A DNA stretch of 64,000 nucleotides from Chryseobacterium artocarpi (GTDB taxonomy: Bacteria; Bacteroidota; Bacteroidia; Flavobacteriales; Weeksellaceae): positions 620,001 through 684,000 of the forward strand of contig NZ_MAYH01000023.1 in assembly GCF_001684975.1 (NCBI RefSeq), given 5' to 3'. A program made the translations under genes and the position numbers. The notes beneath the pieces were generated by a model, which saw only the letters and a list, made by a program, of their open reading frames with translations, was not told where the DNA came from and made no database searches. Shown here piece after piece: positions 52,446 through 60,520 of this stretch (the stretch's first letter is position 1; each line of letters begins with the position of its first letter).

Positions 52446-52784
52446 TTATTTTTGCTGTATCTGTAAATCAATTAATTCATTTATGAGCTTCACTCTATAA
52501 TTTTGAATTTCAGTAGAATCTTGTTTATTCATTTTTTCCAAAAGCTTTTGATACTTTTCCATTAATGGATTAATCTCTTTGTTGACTTTATTTGTTGAAA
52601 GCTTTTTCGTAACTCCTTTTTTCATCCAGTGTTGTACTTCATCTAAAACAACAACAGCTTCCTTTTTTCTCATTTTACTTGAATCAACTTTCACAGGTAT
52701 TTCAGTTTTCGCTCCGTTAGCTTTATCATTACATGCCACTGCTACTAAACTACTAATTATTAAAATAATTATACTTTTTCCCAT
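52446..52784 (-). CDS. Hypothetical small lipoprotein
   Basis: A 112-residue lipoprotein starting at ATG 52784 (MGKSIIILIISSLVAVACN, lipobox VAVAC, Cys18). The upstream in-frame extension to 52850 spoils the signal peptide and is rejected. The mature part is lysine-rich and mostly helical (KEAVVVLDEVQHWMKKGV, then NPLMEKYQKLLEKMN), possibly coiled-coil. No family recognised. Confidence 0.7.
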   Translation of the reverse strand: MGKSIIILIISSLVAVACNDKANGAKTEIPVKVDSSKMRKKEAVVVLDEVQHWMKKGVTKKLSTNKVNKEINPLMEKYQKLLEKMNKQDSTEIQNYRVKLINELIDLQIQQK

Positions 52785-52860
52785 AATCTTTAATTTAATC
52801 TTGTTTTCAAATCTAATCATAGAATACATTCCTCCCTTACGGAAATCCATAATAAAACAA

Positions 52861-52887
52861 AAAAACCACCCTTTTCAGGATGGTTTT
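52861..52887 (-). terminator. Rho-independent terminator of the isomerase operon
   Basis: On the minus strand AAAACCATCC / GGGTGGTTTT (one mismatch) is followed by TTTTTTTGTTTT, 18 nt after the fused isomerase stop. Confidence 0.8.
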
Positions 52888-52905
52888 CATATCTTAAAGA
52901 TTCAA

Positions 52906-54021
52906 TTATTTTACTTTTACAAGCTCAACATCGAAAATTAACCAAGAGTTTGGCGGAATAACTCCTCCTGCTCCTCTTTCTCCATAACCCATTGCTGGCG
53001 GGATCAATAATGTAGCAGTTTCACCTTCTTTCAATAATAGGATACCTTCATCCCATCCTTTGATTACTCTTCCCATTCCGATTGGAATCTCGATAGGCTC
53101 ATTTCTTTTGAATGAAGAATCAAATTCAGTTCCGTCTACTAATTTTCCTGCATAGTGTACAGAAACGTTATCACCTGCTTTTGGAGCTTTACCGTCAGCA
53201 GTCTTAGTGATTTTGTAGTAAAGACCAGATTCAGTTTTTTGCATTCCTGCTTTTAAACCTTCAACTAATTTTTCCTGATTTGCTTTGAATTCTTCTTCTC
53301 TTTTCTTCTTTTCAGCTTCTTCTTTAGCGATGAAAGCTTTATTGTTTTCTGCGATTTTAGCTTTTCCCTCGTTGAAAGTTTTAGCAGCATCGTAGTTTTT
53401 GTACTCATCACCTTTACCGAAAATAGAAACTTTTTCTAAAACGATATCTGTTTTAGGCTTATCCTGAGCTCCTTTTTCTACATTAGCAATTGTATCAATA
53501 ACGTCAATACCTTTTACTACTTTCCCGAAGATCGTGTGTCTTCCGTCTAACCAAGGAGTTGCTACTTCAGTGATGAAAAACTGAGAACCGTTTGTATTTG
53601 GTCCAGAGTTCGCCATAGAAAGAATACCTTTTCCTGTGTGTTTAAGGTCGTTTCTTTCATCTTCAAATTTATATCCAGGATCTCCCATTCCTGTTCCCTG
53701 AGGATCACCTCCCTGGATCATGAAATCCTTGATTACTCTGTGGAAAATAGTTCCGTCATAGTAAGGAACTCCTTTAGCCTTAGCTTTATTGTCGATTTTC
53801 CCTTCAGCAAGACCGATAAAGTTGGCTACAGTTACTGGTGCTTTCTTGTCCTCAAACTTAACAATCATGTTACCTTTTGTGGTTTGAAGATTTGCATAAA
53901 GTCCGTCATTAAGACCTTCGTAAGTTTCTTTGTCTACGTTCATTTTTTTATAAATTGGGGTACAACTCATCAGCGAAATACTTGCCGCTGCCAGAATTAT
54001 ATTCTTGTTAAACAATTTCAT
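52906..54021 (-). CDS. Cyclophilin-FKBP fused peptidyl-prolyl isomerase lipoprotein
   Basis: A 371-residue lipoprotein (lipobox SLMSC, Cys20). Residues about 45-200 form a cyclophilin domain (FHRVIKDFMIQGGDPQGTG, GSQFFITEVATPWLDGRHTIFG). Residues about 205-260 form a charged helical linker (AKEEAEKKKREEEFKANQEK). Residues about 270-371 form an FKBP domain (VSVHYAGKLVDGTEFDSS, PIGMGRVIKGWDEGI, IPPAMGYGERG, WLIFDVELVKVK). Both active-site regions look intact. It would help fold exported proteins at the periplasmic face of the outer membrane. The GldI-like gene lies 3 nt upstream. Confidence 0.93.
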   Translation of the reverse strand: MKLFNKNIILAAASISLMSCTPIYKKMNVDKETYEGLNDGLYANLQTTKGNMIVKFEDKKAPVTVANFIGLAEGKIDNKAKAKGVPYYDGTIFHRVIKDFMIQGGDPQGTGMGDPGYKFEDERNDLKHTGKGILSMANSGPNTNGSQFFITEVATPWLDGRHTIFGKVVKGIDVIDTIANVEKGAQDKPKTDIVLEKVSIFGKGDEYKNYDAAKTFNEGKAKIAENNKAFIAKEEAEKKKREEEFKANQEKLVEGLKAGMQKTESGLYYKITKTADGKAPKAGDNVSVHYAGKLVDGTEFDSSFKRNEPIEIPIGMGRVIKGWDEGILLLKEGETATLLIPPAMGYGERGAGGVIPPNSWLIFDVELVKVK

Positions 54022-54024
54022 GTA

Positions 54025-54537
54025 TTATAAAGCTTTTAATTTTATGATTAATGGAATATCATTGTCTATTTTCTTTTCGTCTCCAAAAGTTCCGTAAGCC
54101 AAAGAAGACGGTACCAAAAGCGTCACTTCCTCTCCATCATGTATAAAACGCAAAGCATTCTCCACCGCTTTCAGTTCATCAAAATGCCCAAATTTGGCAT
54201 CTCTTCTTTCAAAAGGCTGATCATAGATCTTAGTTTGATCAAAGTCATACAACTCATAAGAATAGGAAATCATCGTATTATCTGCCCTCCTTTCTCTGTG
54301 ATCAAAACCATCCACCGTCACCCAGTAATTAAGCTGCGTAGGATAAAACTTTACGTTTTGTCCATTAATCCAATCCTGAATCTGACCTCTCTCGATAGTG
54401 TTCAGGTTTTTCATTCTGTTTTTAGAAACGTCCAGATCTTTCTGGCTTAAAACACCGCCTACAGGAGGATGTGCCGTCTGTGCATTTCTATTGCAGCTCA
54501 ACAGACTTATAGCTGATATGAAGAGTAATTTTTTCAT
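54025..54537 (-). CDS. gldI: FKBP-type isomerase lipoprotein, GldI-like
   Basis: A 170-residue lipoprotein (lipobox SLLSC, Cys15) with a C-terminal FKBP fold (YWVTVDGFDH, DGEEVTLLVPSSLAYGTFGD, DIPLIIKLKAL). It resembles the gliding-motility-associated isomerase GldI of Flavobacterium, which is needed for gliding and linked to T9SS function. Many chryseobacteria do not glide, so here it may serve secretion. It is first in the operon with the fused isomerase. Symbol assigned from similarity by eye. Confidence 0.8.
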   Translation of the reverse strand: MKKLLFISAISLLSCNRNAQTAHPPVGGVLSQKDLDVSKNRMKNLNTIERGQIQDWINGQNVKFYPTQLNYWVTVDGFDHRERRADNTMISYSYELYDFDQTKIYDQPFERRDAKFGHFDELKAVENALRFIHDGEEVTLLVPSSLAYGTFGDEKKIDNDIPLIIKLKAL

Positions 54538-54744
54538 AAACTTTTGCGAAAATACACATTTCGTGAATCAATTACAAAACTTGATAAAGAAATATAGTAA
54601 TGTATTAATACGGCAATATAACAATAATACCTAGAATAACTTTTAAACTATTAAGTAGAATTTAAGTTTTAAAGAAAATTAAATATATGACTTACGTTTA
54701 TTCAATAAAAAAATGCTTCTTATTTTAATTACTCATCAAAAACA

Positions 54745-54771
54745 ATAAAGCCGGGATATTCCCGGCTTTAT
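54745..54771 (-). terminator. Rho-independent terminator of ilvE
   Basis: A perfect 12-bp stem (54745-54756 with 54760-54771, core AAAGCCGGGA) with a 3-nt loop; TTGTTTTTG follows on the minus strand. It could work in both directions. Confidence 0.9.
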
Positions 54772-54796
54772 ACTATATAATGTATTAAAAATACTA

Positions 54797-55867
54797 TTAA
54801 ACTGTTTCAAGTGCGTGATCTACAACTACTCTCCATCCAAATGGATCTTCAGAAAGGTTATTTTGAAGATCTACTAAGTCTTTCTTAAGGATAGCTGCAT
54901 AGCTTTCTTCATCAGATAATCTTGGTAACTCTAATTTCTCTCCCTGATATCCTAAAGCCTGGAATTGAGTTGTTACAACTGCAGTACCTACTCCCCAAAC
55001 TTCTTTTAATTCTCCACCTTTCAAAGCTTCGATAACTGTTTTTACAGGAATTGGCTCTACTTTTACTTCGATACCTCTCTTCTTAGCTAATTGAATGAAA
55101 CTGTCTCTTGTAACACCGTCAAGAATCTTCTCAGAAGTTGGAGGTGTATAAATTGTATCGTTAATTCTTACAAATACGTTCATTGTACCACTCTCTTCGA
55201 AATATTCGTGAGTAGCATCATCTGTCCAGATAATTTGCTCATATCCTTCTTCGATAGCCAATTGAGTTGGGTAGAAAGAAGCAGCATAGTTACCAGCTGC
55301 TTTAGCAGAACCTACTCCACCGTTTGCCGCTCTTGAATAGTGATCAGAGATTTTTACAGAAACCGGCTCTGAATAATAGCTCTTCGCTGGTGTTGCAACG
55401 ATAGCAAACATATATTTATTAGAAACTCTTGCTTTCAAAGCTTCCTCTGTAGCAAAAATTAATGGTCTGATATATAAAGACATTCCTTCTCCTTGAGGAA
55501 TCCATTCTCTATCGATATCTACTAATGCTTTTAATCCGTCTAAAAACATTTCCTCAGTCACCTCTGGCATTGCAAGACGCTTCGCTGACTTGTTGATACG
55601 TTCAAAATTCTTTTCAGGCCTGAAAAGGAAAACCTGCCCGTCTTTGTCTTTATAGGCTTTCATACCTTCAAAACAAGCTTGCCCATAGTTTACTCCCATC
55701 ATAGCAGGTGTAAATGGAATCGGACCGTAAGGAACTAATTTTACATCACCCCATTTTCCATCTTCGTACTCACATATGATCATATGATCTATGAATGTAC
55801 CACCAAATGAAAAATTGTTTGGGTCAAATGTAGAAATTCTGGAGTTTTCAGTTTTTTGAATTATCAT
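54797..55867 (-). CDS. ilvE: Branched-chain amino acid aminotransferase
   Basis: A 356-residue class IV PLP aminotransferase of the BCAT type II (about 350-residue) group. It interconverts Leu/Ile/Val and their 2-oxo acids. Motifs are GVNYGQACFEGMKAY, FRPEKNFERIN, YIRPLIFATE, the PLP lysine in GSAKAAGNYAAS, and GTAVVTTQF. It is a single gene with its own terminator; a -7 element lies 27 nt upstream and it is divergent from mnmD. Confidence 0.95.
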   Translation of the reverse strand: MIIQKTENSRISTFDPNNFSFGGTFIDHMIICEYEDGKWGDVKLVPYGPIPFTPAMMGVNYGQACFEGMKAYKDKDGQVFLFRPEKNFERINKSAKRLAMPEVTEEMFLDGLKALVDIDREWIPQGEGMSLYIRPLIFATEEALKARVSNKYMFAIVATPAKSYYSEPVSVKISDHYSRAANGGVGSAKAAGNYAASFYPTQLAIEEGYEQIIWTDDATHEYFEESGTMNVFVRINDTIYTPPTSEKILDGVTRDSFIQLAKKRGIEVKVEPIPVKTVIEALKGGELKEVWGVGTAVVTTQFQALGYQGEKLELPRLSDEESYAAILKKDLVDLQNNLSEDPFGWRVVVDHALETV

Positions 55868-55893
55868 TTTTTAAAATTTTTACGATGTTCTAC

Positions 55894-55940
55894 AAATTTA
55901 ACATAATTTTCTAAATATAAAAATTTTAGAGTAAATTTGA
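55894..55940. promoter_or_regulatory. Divergent -7 elements of ilvE and mnmD
   Basis: CAAATTTA (55894-55901) reads TAAATTTG on the minus strand toward ilvE. TAAATTTG (55933-55940) faces mnmD, 12 nt before its TTG start. Both match TAnnTTTG; clear -33 TTG elements are not seen. Confidence 0.5.
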
Positions 55941-55952
55941 CAAAAAAATAGC

Positions 55953-56627
55953 TTGAAAAGAGAGATTAAGACCACAAACGACGGAAGCAAAACATTGTTT
56001 ATCAATGATTTAAATGAAAACTACCATTCTCATCACGGAGCTCTTCAGGAAGCAGAACACGTGTTTATCAAAAATGGACTAAATTTAATAAATGATTACG
56101 AAATTAATATTTTAGAACTAGGTTTTGGAACAGGTTTGAATGTTTTGGTGACAATTAATGAATATTTAAAAACTGACAAAAATCATGTCATCAATTATTT
56201 TTCGCTCGAAAAATACCCCATAAATGAATCCGAAGTTAAGGATTTAGCTTACTTTGAACTTTTTGATAACCCAGAGTTTAAAAATATTTATCAGAAAATT
56301 CATCTAGCAGATTGGGAAAAGTCAGTTGAAATCATTAGTGGATTCAACTTAAAAAAGATAGAATGTGACTTTTTCGACCTAAAGAACATAGATCTACCGA
56401 AAATCAACCTTGTTTACTTTGACTGTTTCGGAGCAAGAGTACAGCCTGATCTTTGGGAAAAACCGTTATTCGAACTGGTTTCTGACAAAATGGCGCTTAA
56501 CGGATTATTAACGACCTACTCTTCCAAGGGAAGTGTAAGAAGAATTCTTCAGGAATTAAATTTCCAAGTGAAAAAAAAACAAGGTCCTCCAGGAAAGAGA
56601 GAGATGATTAATGCCATTAAACTATAA
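55953..56627 (+). CDS. mnmD: tRNA 5-methylaminomethyl-2-thiouridine methyltransferase MnmD
   Basis: A 224-residue stand-alone MnmD, the methyltransferase half of MnmC, which makes mnm5s2U at the wobble position of tRNAs. The SAM-binding site is ILELGFGTGLNVL, and YFDCFGARVQPDLWE is the characteristic DxF...PxLW segment. The flavin oxidase half of MnmC is absent. The start is TTG: the family's N-terminus (KREIKTTNDGSKTLF) begins right there, no better ATG exists, and the -7 element leaves room for a short leader. Confidence 0.92.
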   Translation: MKREIKTTNDGSKTLFINDLNENYHSHHGALQEAEHVFIKNGLNLINDYEINILELGFGTGLNVLVTINEYLKTDKNHVINYFSLEKYPINESEVKDLAYFELFDNPEFKNIYQKIHLADWEKSVEIISGFNLKKIECDFFDLKNIDLPKINLVYFDCFGARVQPDLWEKPLFELVSDKMALNGLLTTYSSKGSVRRILQELNFQVKKKQGPPGKREMINAIKL

Positions 56628-56763
56628 ATAGTAAAGCGGAATTTTTTAAAAAGCAGAATCATTTCAGGACTAATTTACAAATTCACTTTTTCGCTATTTT
56701 AGCCTTATATGCCTCAGAAAAATTCATTACCTTTAACTATATAAAATATTATACATTATATAT

Positions 56764-57180
56764 ATGATAGATAAGATCAACATTAGAGTGTATGGCTGTG
56801 CAGTAAAAGATAAAAAAGTTCTTACCTTATTTGAGGAATATGCAGGTGAACCTTTAGTGAAATTTCCGGGTGGCGGATTGGAATATGGCGAGGGAACACT
56901 TGAGTGTTTACATCGTGAATTTGATGAAGAGTTGAATGTAAAAATAGAGATTGTAGAACATTTCTATACTCAGGAAAATTTTCTGGTTTCCCGTTTCAGA
57001 GAAAATGAGCAACTTCTTACCATATATTATATAGTAAACATTGTGGATGAAAACGAATTTCTGATTCTTGATCCCTGCATAGAAAAAACAGAATGGATGG
57101 ATATTGACAGACCAGACAATCCCTTCCCGCTTCCCATTGACAAAATTGTATTCGATAAATTAAAAGAAAAATTCCTGTAA
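56764..57180 (+). CDS. Nudix hydrolase
   Basis: A 138-residue Nudix protein with an intact box: GGGLEYGEGTLECLHREFDEELN fits GX5EX7REuxEExGu with Asn in place of the last Gly (quoted here from two overlapping motifs, GLEYGE and REFDEEL). It would hydrolyse a nucleoside-diphosphate-linked substrate; which one cannot be told. Unlike the 14.9 kb protein it has no winged-helix domain. Its stop codon lies inside the left arm of a terminator. Confidence 0.9.
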   Translation: MIDKINIRVYGCAVKDKKVLTLFEEYAGEPLVKFPGGGLEYGEGTLECLHREFDEELNVKIEIVEHFYTQENFLVSRFRENEQLLTIYYIVNIVDENEFLILDPCIEKTEWMDIDRPDNPFPLPIDKIVFDKLKEKFL

Positions 57181-57202
57181 GAAGTACTTACAGGAATTTT
57201 TT
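57168..57202 (+). terminator. Bidirectional terminator overlapping the Nudix stop codon
   Basis: A perfect 14-bp stem (57168-57181 with 57187-57200, core ATTCCTGTAAG) with loop AAGTA and a T6 tail. It lies between convergent genes. Confidence 0.9.
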
Positions 57203-57212
57203 ATCTTAACTA

Positions 57213-57917
57213 TTATTTTTTCACTTTAAAATCGCTGGCTCCCGGATAAGGCTTTAAATACCCTGAATTCCAATTTGATTGAAGTAATGATTCTACAAAT
57301 TCATCAGTTCTGTTTTTGTGTGGATCATAACGGTCTTTTAAATCAATATCAGCCATTTTCCCTTTTAAGTTCCACCAAAAGGCACTGAATCCACCTCTAA
57401 GTTCTTTAATGATTTCATATACATTTTTACCTGTAGCCCTATTCATTAGTTTGGCAAAAACCTGTCCTTCTGTTGTAGTAAGATCTCTCAGCTGTTTTTC
57501 ATACTGATCCGCAAGCATATTTTGTCTTTCCCTTACAAACTTTCGTTTAGCTTTACTATCCATATCATTCATATCTACCTGAATGTCTCTGTATTGCTGT
57601 AAAGCTGTTACAAATAAAGGATATACTCTATAAAGCTTTTTGTTTAGGAAATAATAGTAATTTTTATCGAGTTGATTGTTAAATCTCGGTTTATTAACTA
57701 AAACCAATTCATCCAATACTACCACAGGCTCTCCGTTTACTTCATAAATTTTCACTTTCTGCTGCTCGTCGTAATAATATTTATTGCCAAATTCATCCAC
57801 TTTGAGGGACTCAGGTGGGTATTGATTGAGAGGTTTTGCAACCACAGTATCCTTTTGACCAAAAACACTGACTCCAAAAAAGAAAACAAAAAGGCAAATA
57901 ATCTTATTAAATTTCAT
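57213..57917 (-). CDS. DUF4294 secreted protein
   Basis: A 234-residue protein starting at ATG 57917 (MKFNKIICLFVFFFGVSVFGQ, signal peptide about 1-20). The 12-residue upstream extension to 57953 is rejected as unlike a signal. The body matches the DUF4294 family of Bacteroidetes (YDEQQKVKIYEVNGEPVVVLDEL, NYYYFLNKKLYRVYPLF, EIIKELRGGFSAFWWNLKG). Function unknown. It is divergent from the M42 peptidase gene with only about 50 nt between. Confidence 0.85.
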   Translation of the reverse strand: MKFNKIICLFVFFFGVSVFGQKDTVVAKPLNQYPPESLKVDEFGNKYYYDEQQKVKIYEVNGEPVVVLDELVLVNKPRFNNQLDKNYYYFLNKKLYRVYPLFVTALQQYRDIQVDMNDMDSKAKRKFVRERQNMLADQYEKQLRDLTTTEGQVFAKLMNRATGKNVYEIIKELRGGFSAFWWNLKGKMADIDLKDRYDPHKNRTDEFVESLLQSNWNSGYLKPYPGASDFKVKK

Positions 57918-57968
57918 TATTTTTACACTTATAAGAACAAAAATTAAACGCAAAAATCATTCCTTTTT

Positions 57969-59042
57969 ATGAAATTTGAAAAGAAATCTTTGAAATTTTT
58001 AGAGAAATATTTAAATACTTCATCTCCAACGGGTTATGAACAAGAGGGTCAAAAAGTATGGATGGATTACATCAAACCTTATGTTGACAAAATTGAAGTA
58101 GACCATTATGGTACGTGCTATGGTATCATTAATCCTGAAGCAGAGTTTAAAGTAGTGATTGAAGCGCATGCTGATGAAATTTCATGGTACGTAAATTATA
58201 TTACTGATGACGGGCTCATTTATGTAATCAGAAACGGAGGTTCCGACCAGACCATTGCGCCTTCAAAAGTAGTACATATTCACGGAGAAAACGGTATTGT
58301 AAAAGGGGTATTCGGATGGCCTGCAATTCACACAAGAAGCAACCAAGACGAACCTACTCCTAAAATTGAAAACATCTTCATAGATTGTGGTGCCACAACT
58401 AAAGAAGAAGTGGAAAAAATGGGGATCTTTGTAGGCTGTATGATTACCTATCCTGATGAATTCTTTGAAATGAATGACAGATATTTTGTCTGCAGAGCTT
58501 TAGATAACAGAATTGGAGGATTTATGATTGCTGAAGTGGCAAGACTTTTAAAAGAGAATAAAAAATCTATTCCATTCGGGCTTTATATTACCAATTCCGT
58601 ACAGGAAGAAGTTGGTTTGTATGGAGCTGATATGATTGCTGACACGATCAAACCCAACATAGCAATTGTAACAGACGTTACCCACGATACCACGACACCT
58701 ATGATAGAAAAGAAGAAAGAAGGTGATCAGAAATGTGGTGCCGGACCGGTTGTATTCTTCGCGCCGAGTGTTCACCATACTATCAGGGAACTTATCATTG
58801 ATACTGCAAAAACTAAAAAAATTCCTTATCAGAGAGCTGCGGCGAGCAGAGCCACAGGAACAGACACAGATGCTTTTGCTCATTCGAATGGCGGAGTACC
58901 AAGTGCATTAATTTCCTTACCTTTGCGCTACATGCATACAACAGTGGAAATGGTATCCAAAGAAGACGTAGCAAATGTTATTACACTGATCTACGAAACC
59001 GTTCTAAGAATCAAACCGGAAATGAAACTGAAGTATCATTAA
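57969..59042 (+). CDS. M42 family metallo-aminopeptidase
   Basis: A 357-residue cytosolic M42 peptidase (glutamyl aminopeptidase/endoglucanase M-like), which trims peptides as a large tetrahedral complex in studied members. Metal and catalytic residues are visible in VIEAHADEISW, RALDNRIGG, SVQEEVGLYGAD, VTDVTHDTTT and MHTTVEMV. No signal peptide. Single gene. Confidence 0.93.
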   Translation: MKFEKKSLKFLEKYLNTSSPTGYEQEGQKVWMDYIKPYVDKIEVDHYGTCYGIINPEAEFKVVIEAHADEISWYVNYITDDGLIYVIRNGGSDQTIAPSKVVHIHGENGIVKGVFGWPAIHTRSNQDEPTPKIENIFIDCGATTKEEVEKMGIFVGCMITYPDEFFEMNDRYFVCRALDNRIGGFMIAEVARLLKENKKSIPFGLYITNSVQEEVGLYGADMIADTIKPNIAIVTDVTHDTTTPMIEKKKEGDQKCGAGPVVFFAPSVHHTIRELIIDTAKTKKIPYQRAAASRATGTDTDAFAHSNGGVPSALISLPLRYMHTTVEMVSKEDVANVITLIYETVLRIKPEMKLKYH

Positions 59043-59056
59043 GAGACACTAGATAA

Positions 59057-59106
59057 CAGATATCAGGCACTAGACTATAATACCAGCACTCTATGTCTGA
59101 CATCTG
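59057..59106. repeat. Imperfect inverted repeat between the M42 gene and rpe
   Basis: CAGATATCAGGCA (59057-59069) pairs with TGTCTGACATCTG (59094-59106) with two G-U-type mismatches. AGACAC (59044) with GTGTCT (59107-59112) extends it outward with bulges. It is built of repeated AGATATCAG/TCTGACATC words. Confidence 0.6.
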
Positions 59107-59147
59107 GTGTCTAAGATCTTAAATCTAATATTAAGTAAAAAGTAAAA

Positions 59148-59798
59148 ATGAAAACGAAGCTTATTGCTCCATCCCTTTTATCCGCAGACTTTGGGAATCT
59201 GCAAAGAGACATTGAAATGTTAAACAGATCCCAGGCAGACTGGTTCCACATCGACGTTATGGACGGGAGATTTGTACCTAATATTTCATTTGGTTTCCCT
59301 GTGATGAAAACCGTTCAGCAGCATGCTAAAAAATTCGTAGACGTTCACTTAATGATCGTTGAGCCTGAAAAATATGTTGACGAGTTTATCAATCATGGTG
59401 CAGACCTTATTTCAGTACATTACGAAGCGTGTACTCACCTTCACAGAACTATTCACCATATTCAGAGCAAAGGGGCAAAAGCTGGGGTTGTATTAAATCC
59501 TTCTACTCCTGTTTTAATGCTTGAAGATATTATTGCAGATGTAGATTTAGTACTGTTAATGAGTGTAAACCCTGGGTTTGGAGGTCAGAAATTCATTGAA
59601 AATACTTACAAAAAAATTGCAGAAACTAAAGATTTAATTTTAAGTAATAACTCTACTGCACTTATTCAGGTAGATGGAGGTGTAAACCTTGACAATGCTT
59701 CAAAACTTTTCGAAGCTGGAGCGGATGTTTTAGTTGCTGGTAATGCGGTATTTTCGGCAGAAAGCCCTGAAAGAACAATCGAGCTTTTAAAAATTTAG
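59148..59798 (+). CDS. rpe: Ribulose-phosphate 3-epimerase
   Basis: A 216-residue TIM-barrel enzyme that interconverts ribulose 5-phosphate and xylulose 5-phosphate in the pentose phosphate pathway. Motifs are APSLLSADFGNL, FHIDVMDGRFVPNI, VDVHLMI, MSVNPGFGGQKFI and VDGGVN, including the metal-binding His and Asp residues. Its own terminator follows. Confidence 0.97.
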   Translation: MKTKLIAPSLLSADFGNLQRDIEMLNRSQADWFHIDVMDGRFVPNISFGFPVMKTVQQHAKKFVDVHLMIVEPEKYVDEFINHGADLISVHYEACTHLHRTIHHIQSKGAKAGVVLNPSTPVLMLEDIIADVDLVLLMSVNPGFGGQKFIENTYKKIAETKDLILSNNSTALIQVDGGVNLDNASKLFEAGADVLVAGNAVFSAESPERTIELLKI

Positions 59799-59818
59799 AA
59801 AATATTTCTTTATATAAC

Positions 59819-59846
59819 AAAAGGCAGTCCCTTGGGGCTGCCTTTT
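59819..59846 (+). terminator. Rho-independent terminator of rpe
   Basis: Stem AAAAGGCAGTCCC / GGGGCTGCCTTTT (about 12-13 bp, one wobble) with a tiny loop and a T4 tail, 20 nt after the stop. Confidence 0.9.
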
Positions 59847-59948
59847 CTCATTGGGACTTGAGTTGCCGTGGTTATTAATGTTTCTTACAAAATTCTTTAA
59901 ATGTATAAATCCTTCTTACTAACTACACAAATTTCTGAATAAAGTACC

Positions 59949-59973
59949 ACAAAAACATCCGTAGAAATACGGA
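59949..59973 (-). terminator. Possible terminator of the MNIO peptide operon
   Basis: On the minus strand a perfect TCCGTA / TACGGA stem (59973-59958) is followed by TGTTTTTG, 25 nt past the DUF1772 stop. The stem is short and the T-run modest. Confidence 0.45.
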
Positions 59974-59998
59974 ATTTATGATTAAGTATTTCTACCTA

Positions 59999-60490
59999 CT
60001 ACCCTTCCTTATTCCATATACAGGCGCAGACAACCAGCGTAATGCTGATTACTGAAAAAACAGTTCTGATATTATTTAAAAAATTCCATCGGTTCTCAAA
60101 GTTTTCACGCATCTGCTTAATAGCATTCATTGTTGAATTTGAAATATCAAATTTATCAAGTGCATCATTCATTGGCACATTTCCGGCTATAGTAACTCCA
60201 AAAACCCCAATCAAATAGGCTAATGTCGCCAGTAAAATAAAAATAAAAGCAGGTTGTTGACCTCTCATAAGAAATGTGGATATAGGAAGCAATACAGCCG
60301 TTCCCATAAAGCTCATAAAAAATACAGGATTAAGTATTTCTCTGTTAATATTCTGCATAGCTTTCAAATATTCTGAGTCATTCAACTTTCCTAAACCAAG
60401 AACGACAGAACATGAATAAGCATAAAAAAGCCCAGCAATAAGTGCCGTAAGCACCGCGGTAATAATGAGTACTACTGTTGTCATTTTCAT
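59999..60490 (-). CDS. DUF1772 (anthrone-oxygenase-like) membrane protein in MNIO operon
   Basis: A 163-residue protein with four predicted membrane helices (about 5-28, 52-72, 80-102, 140-160) and the motif GNVPMNDAL, typical of DUF1772. The family includes proteins annotated as anthrone oxygenases, but bacterial members are mostly uncharacterised. It begins 30 nt after the MNIO gene stop on the same strand. In bufferin-type MNIO operons a small DoxX-like membrane protein occupies a comparable position, so this may be an accessory membrane partner; inference. Confidence 0.85.
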   Translation of the reverse strand: MKMTTVVLIITAVLTALIAGLFYAYSCSVVLGLGKLNDSEYLKAMQNINREILNPVFFMSFMGTAVLLPISTFLMRGQQPAFIFILLATLAYLIGVFGVTIAGNVPMNDALDKFDISNSTMNAIKQMRENFENRWNFLNNIRTVFSVISITLVVCACIWNKEG

Positions 60491-60520
60491 ATATTTTGAT
60501 TTGTGGTGATAAATTTCTCA

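Noticed and set aside
52785..52850. 22-codon N-terminal extension of the 52.4 kb lipoprotein
   Set aside because: It would bury the lipoprotein signal peptide; MGKSIIIL at 52784 is the fitting start.
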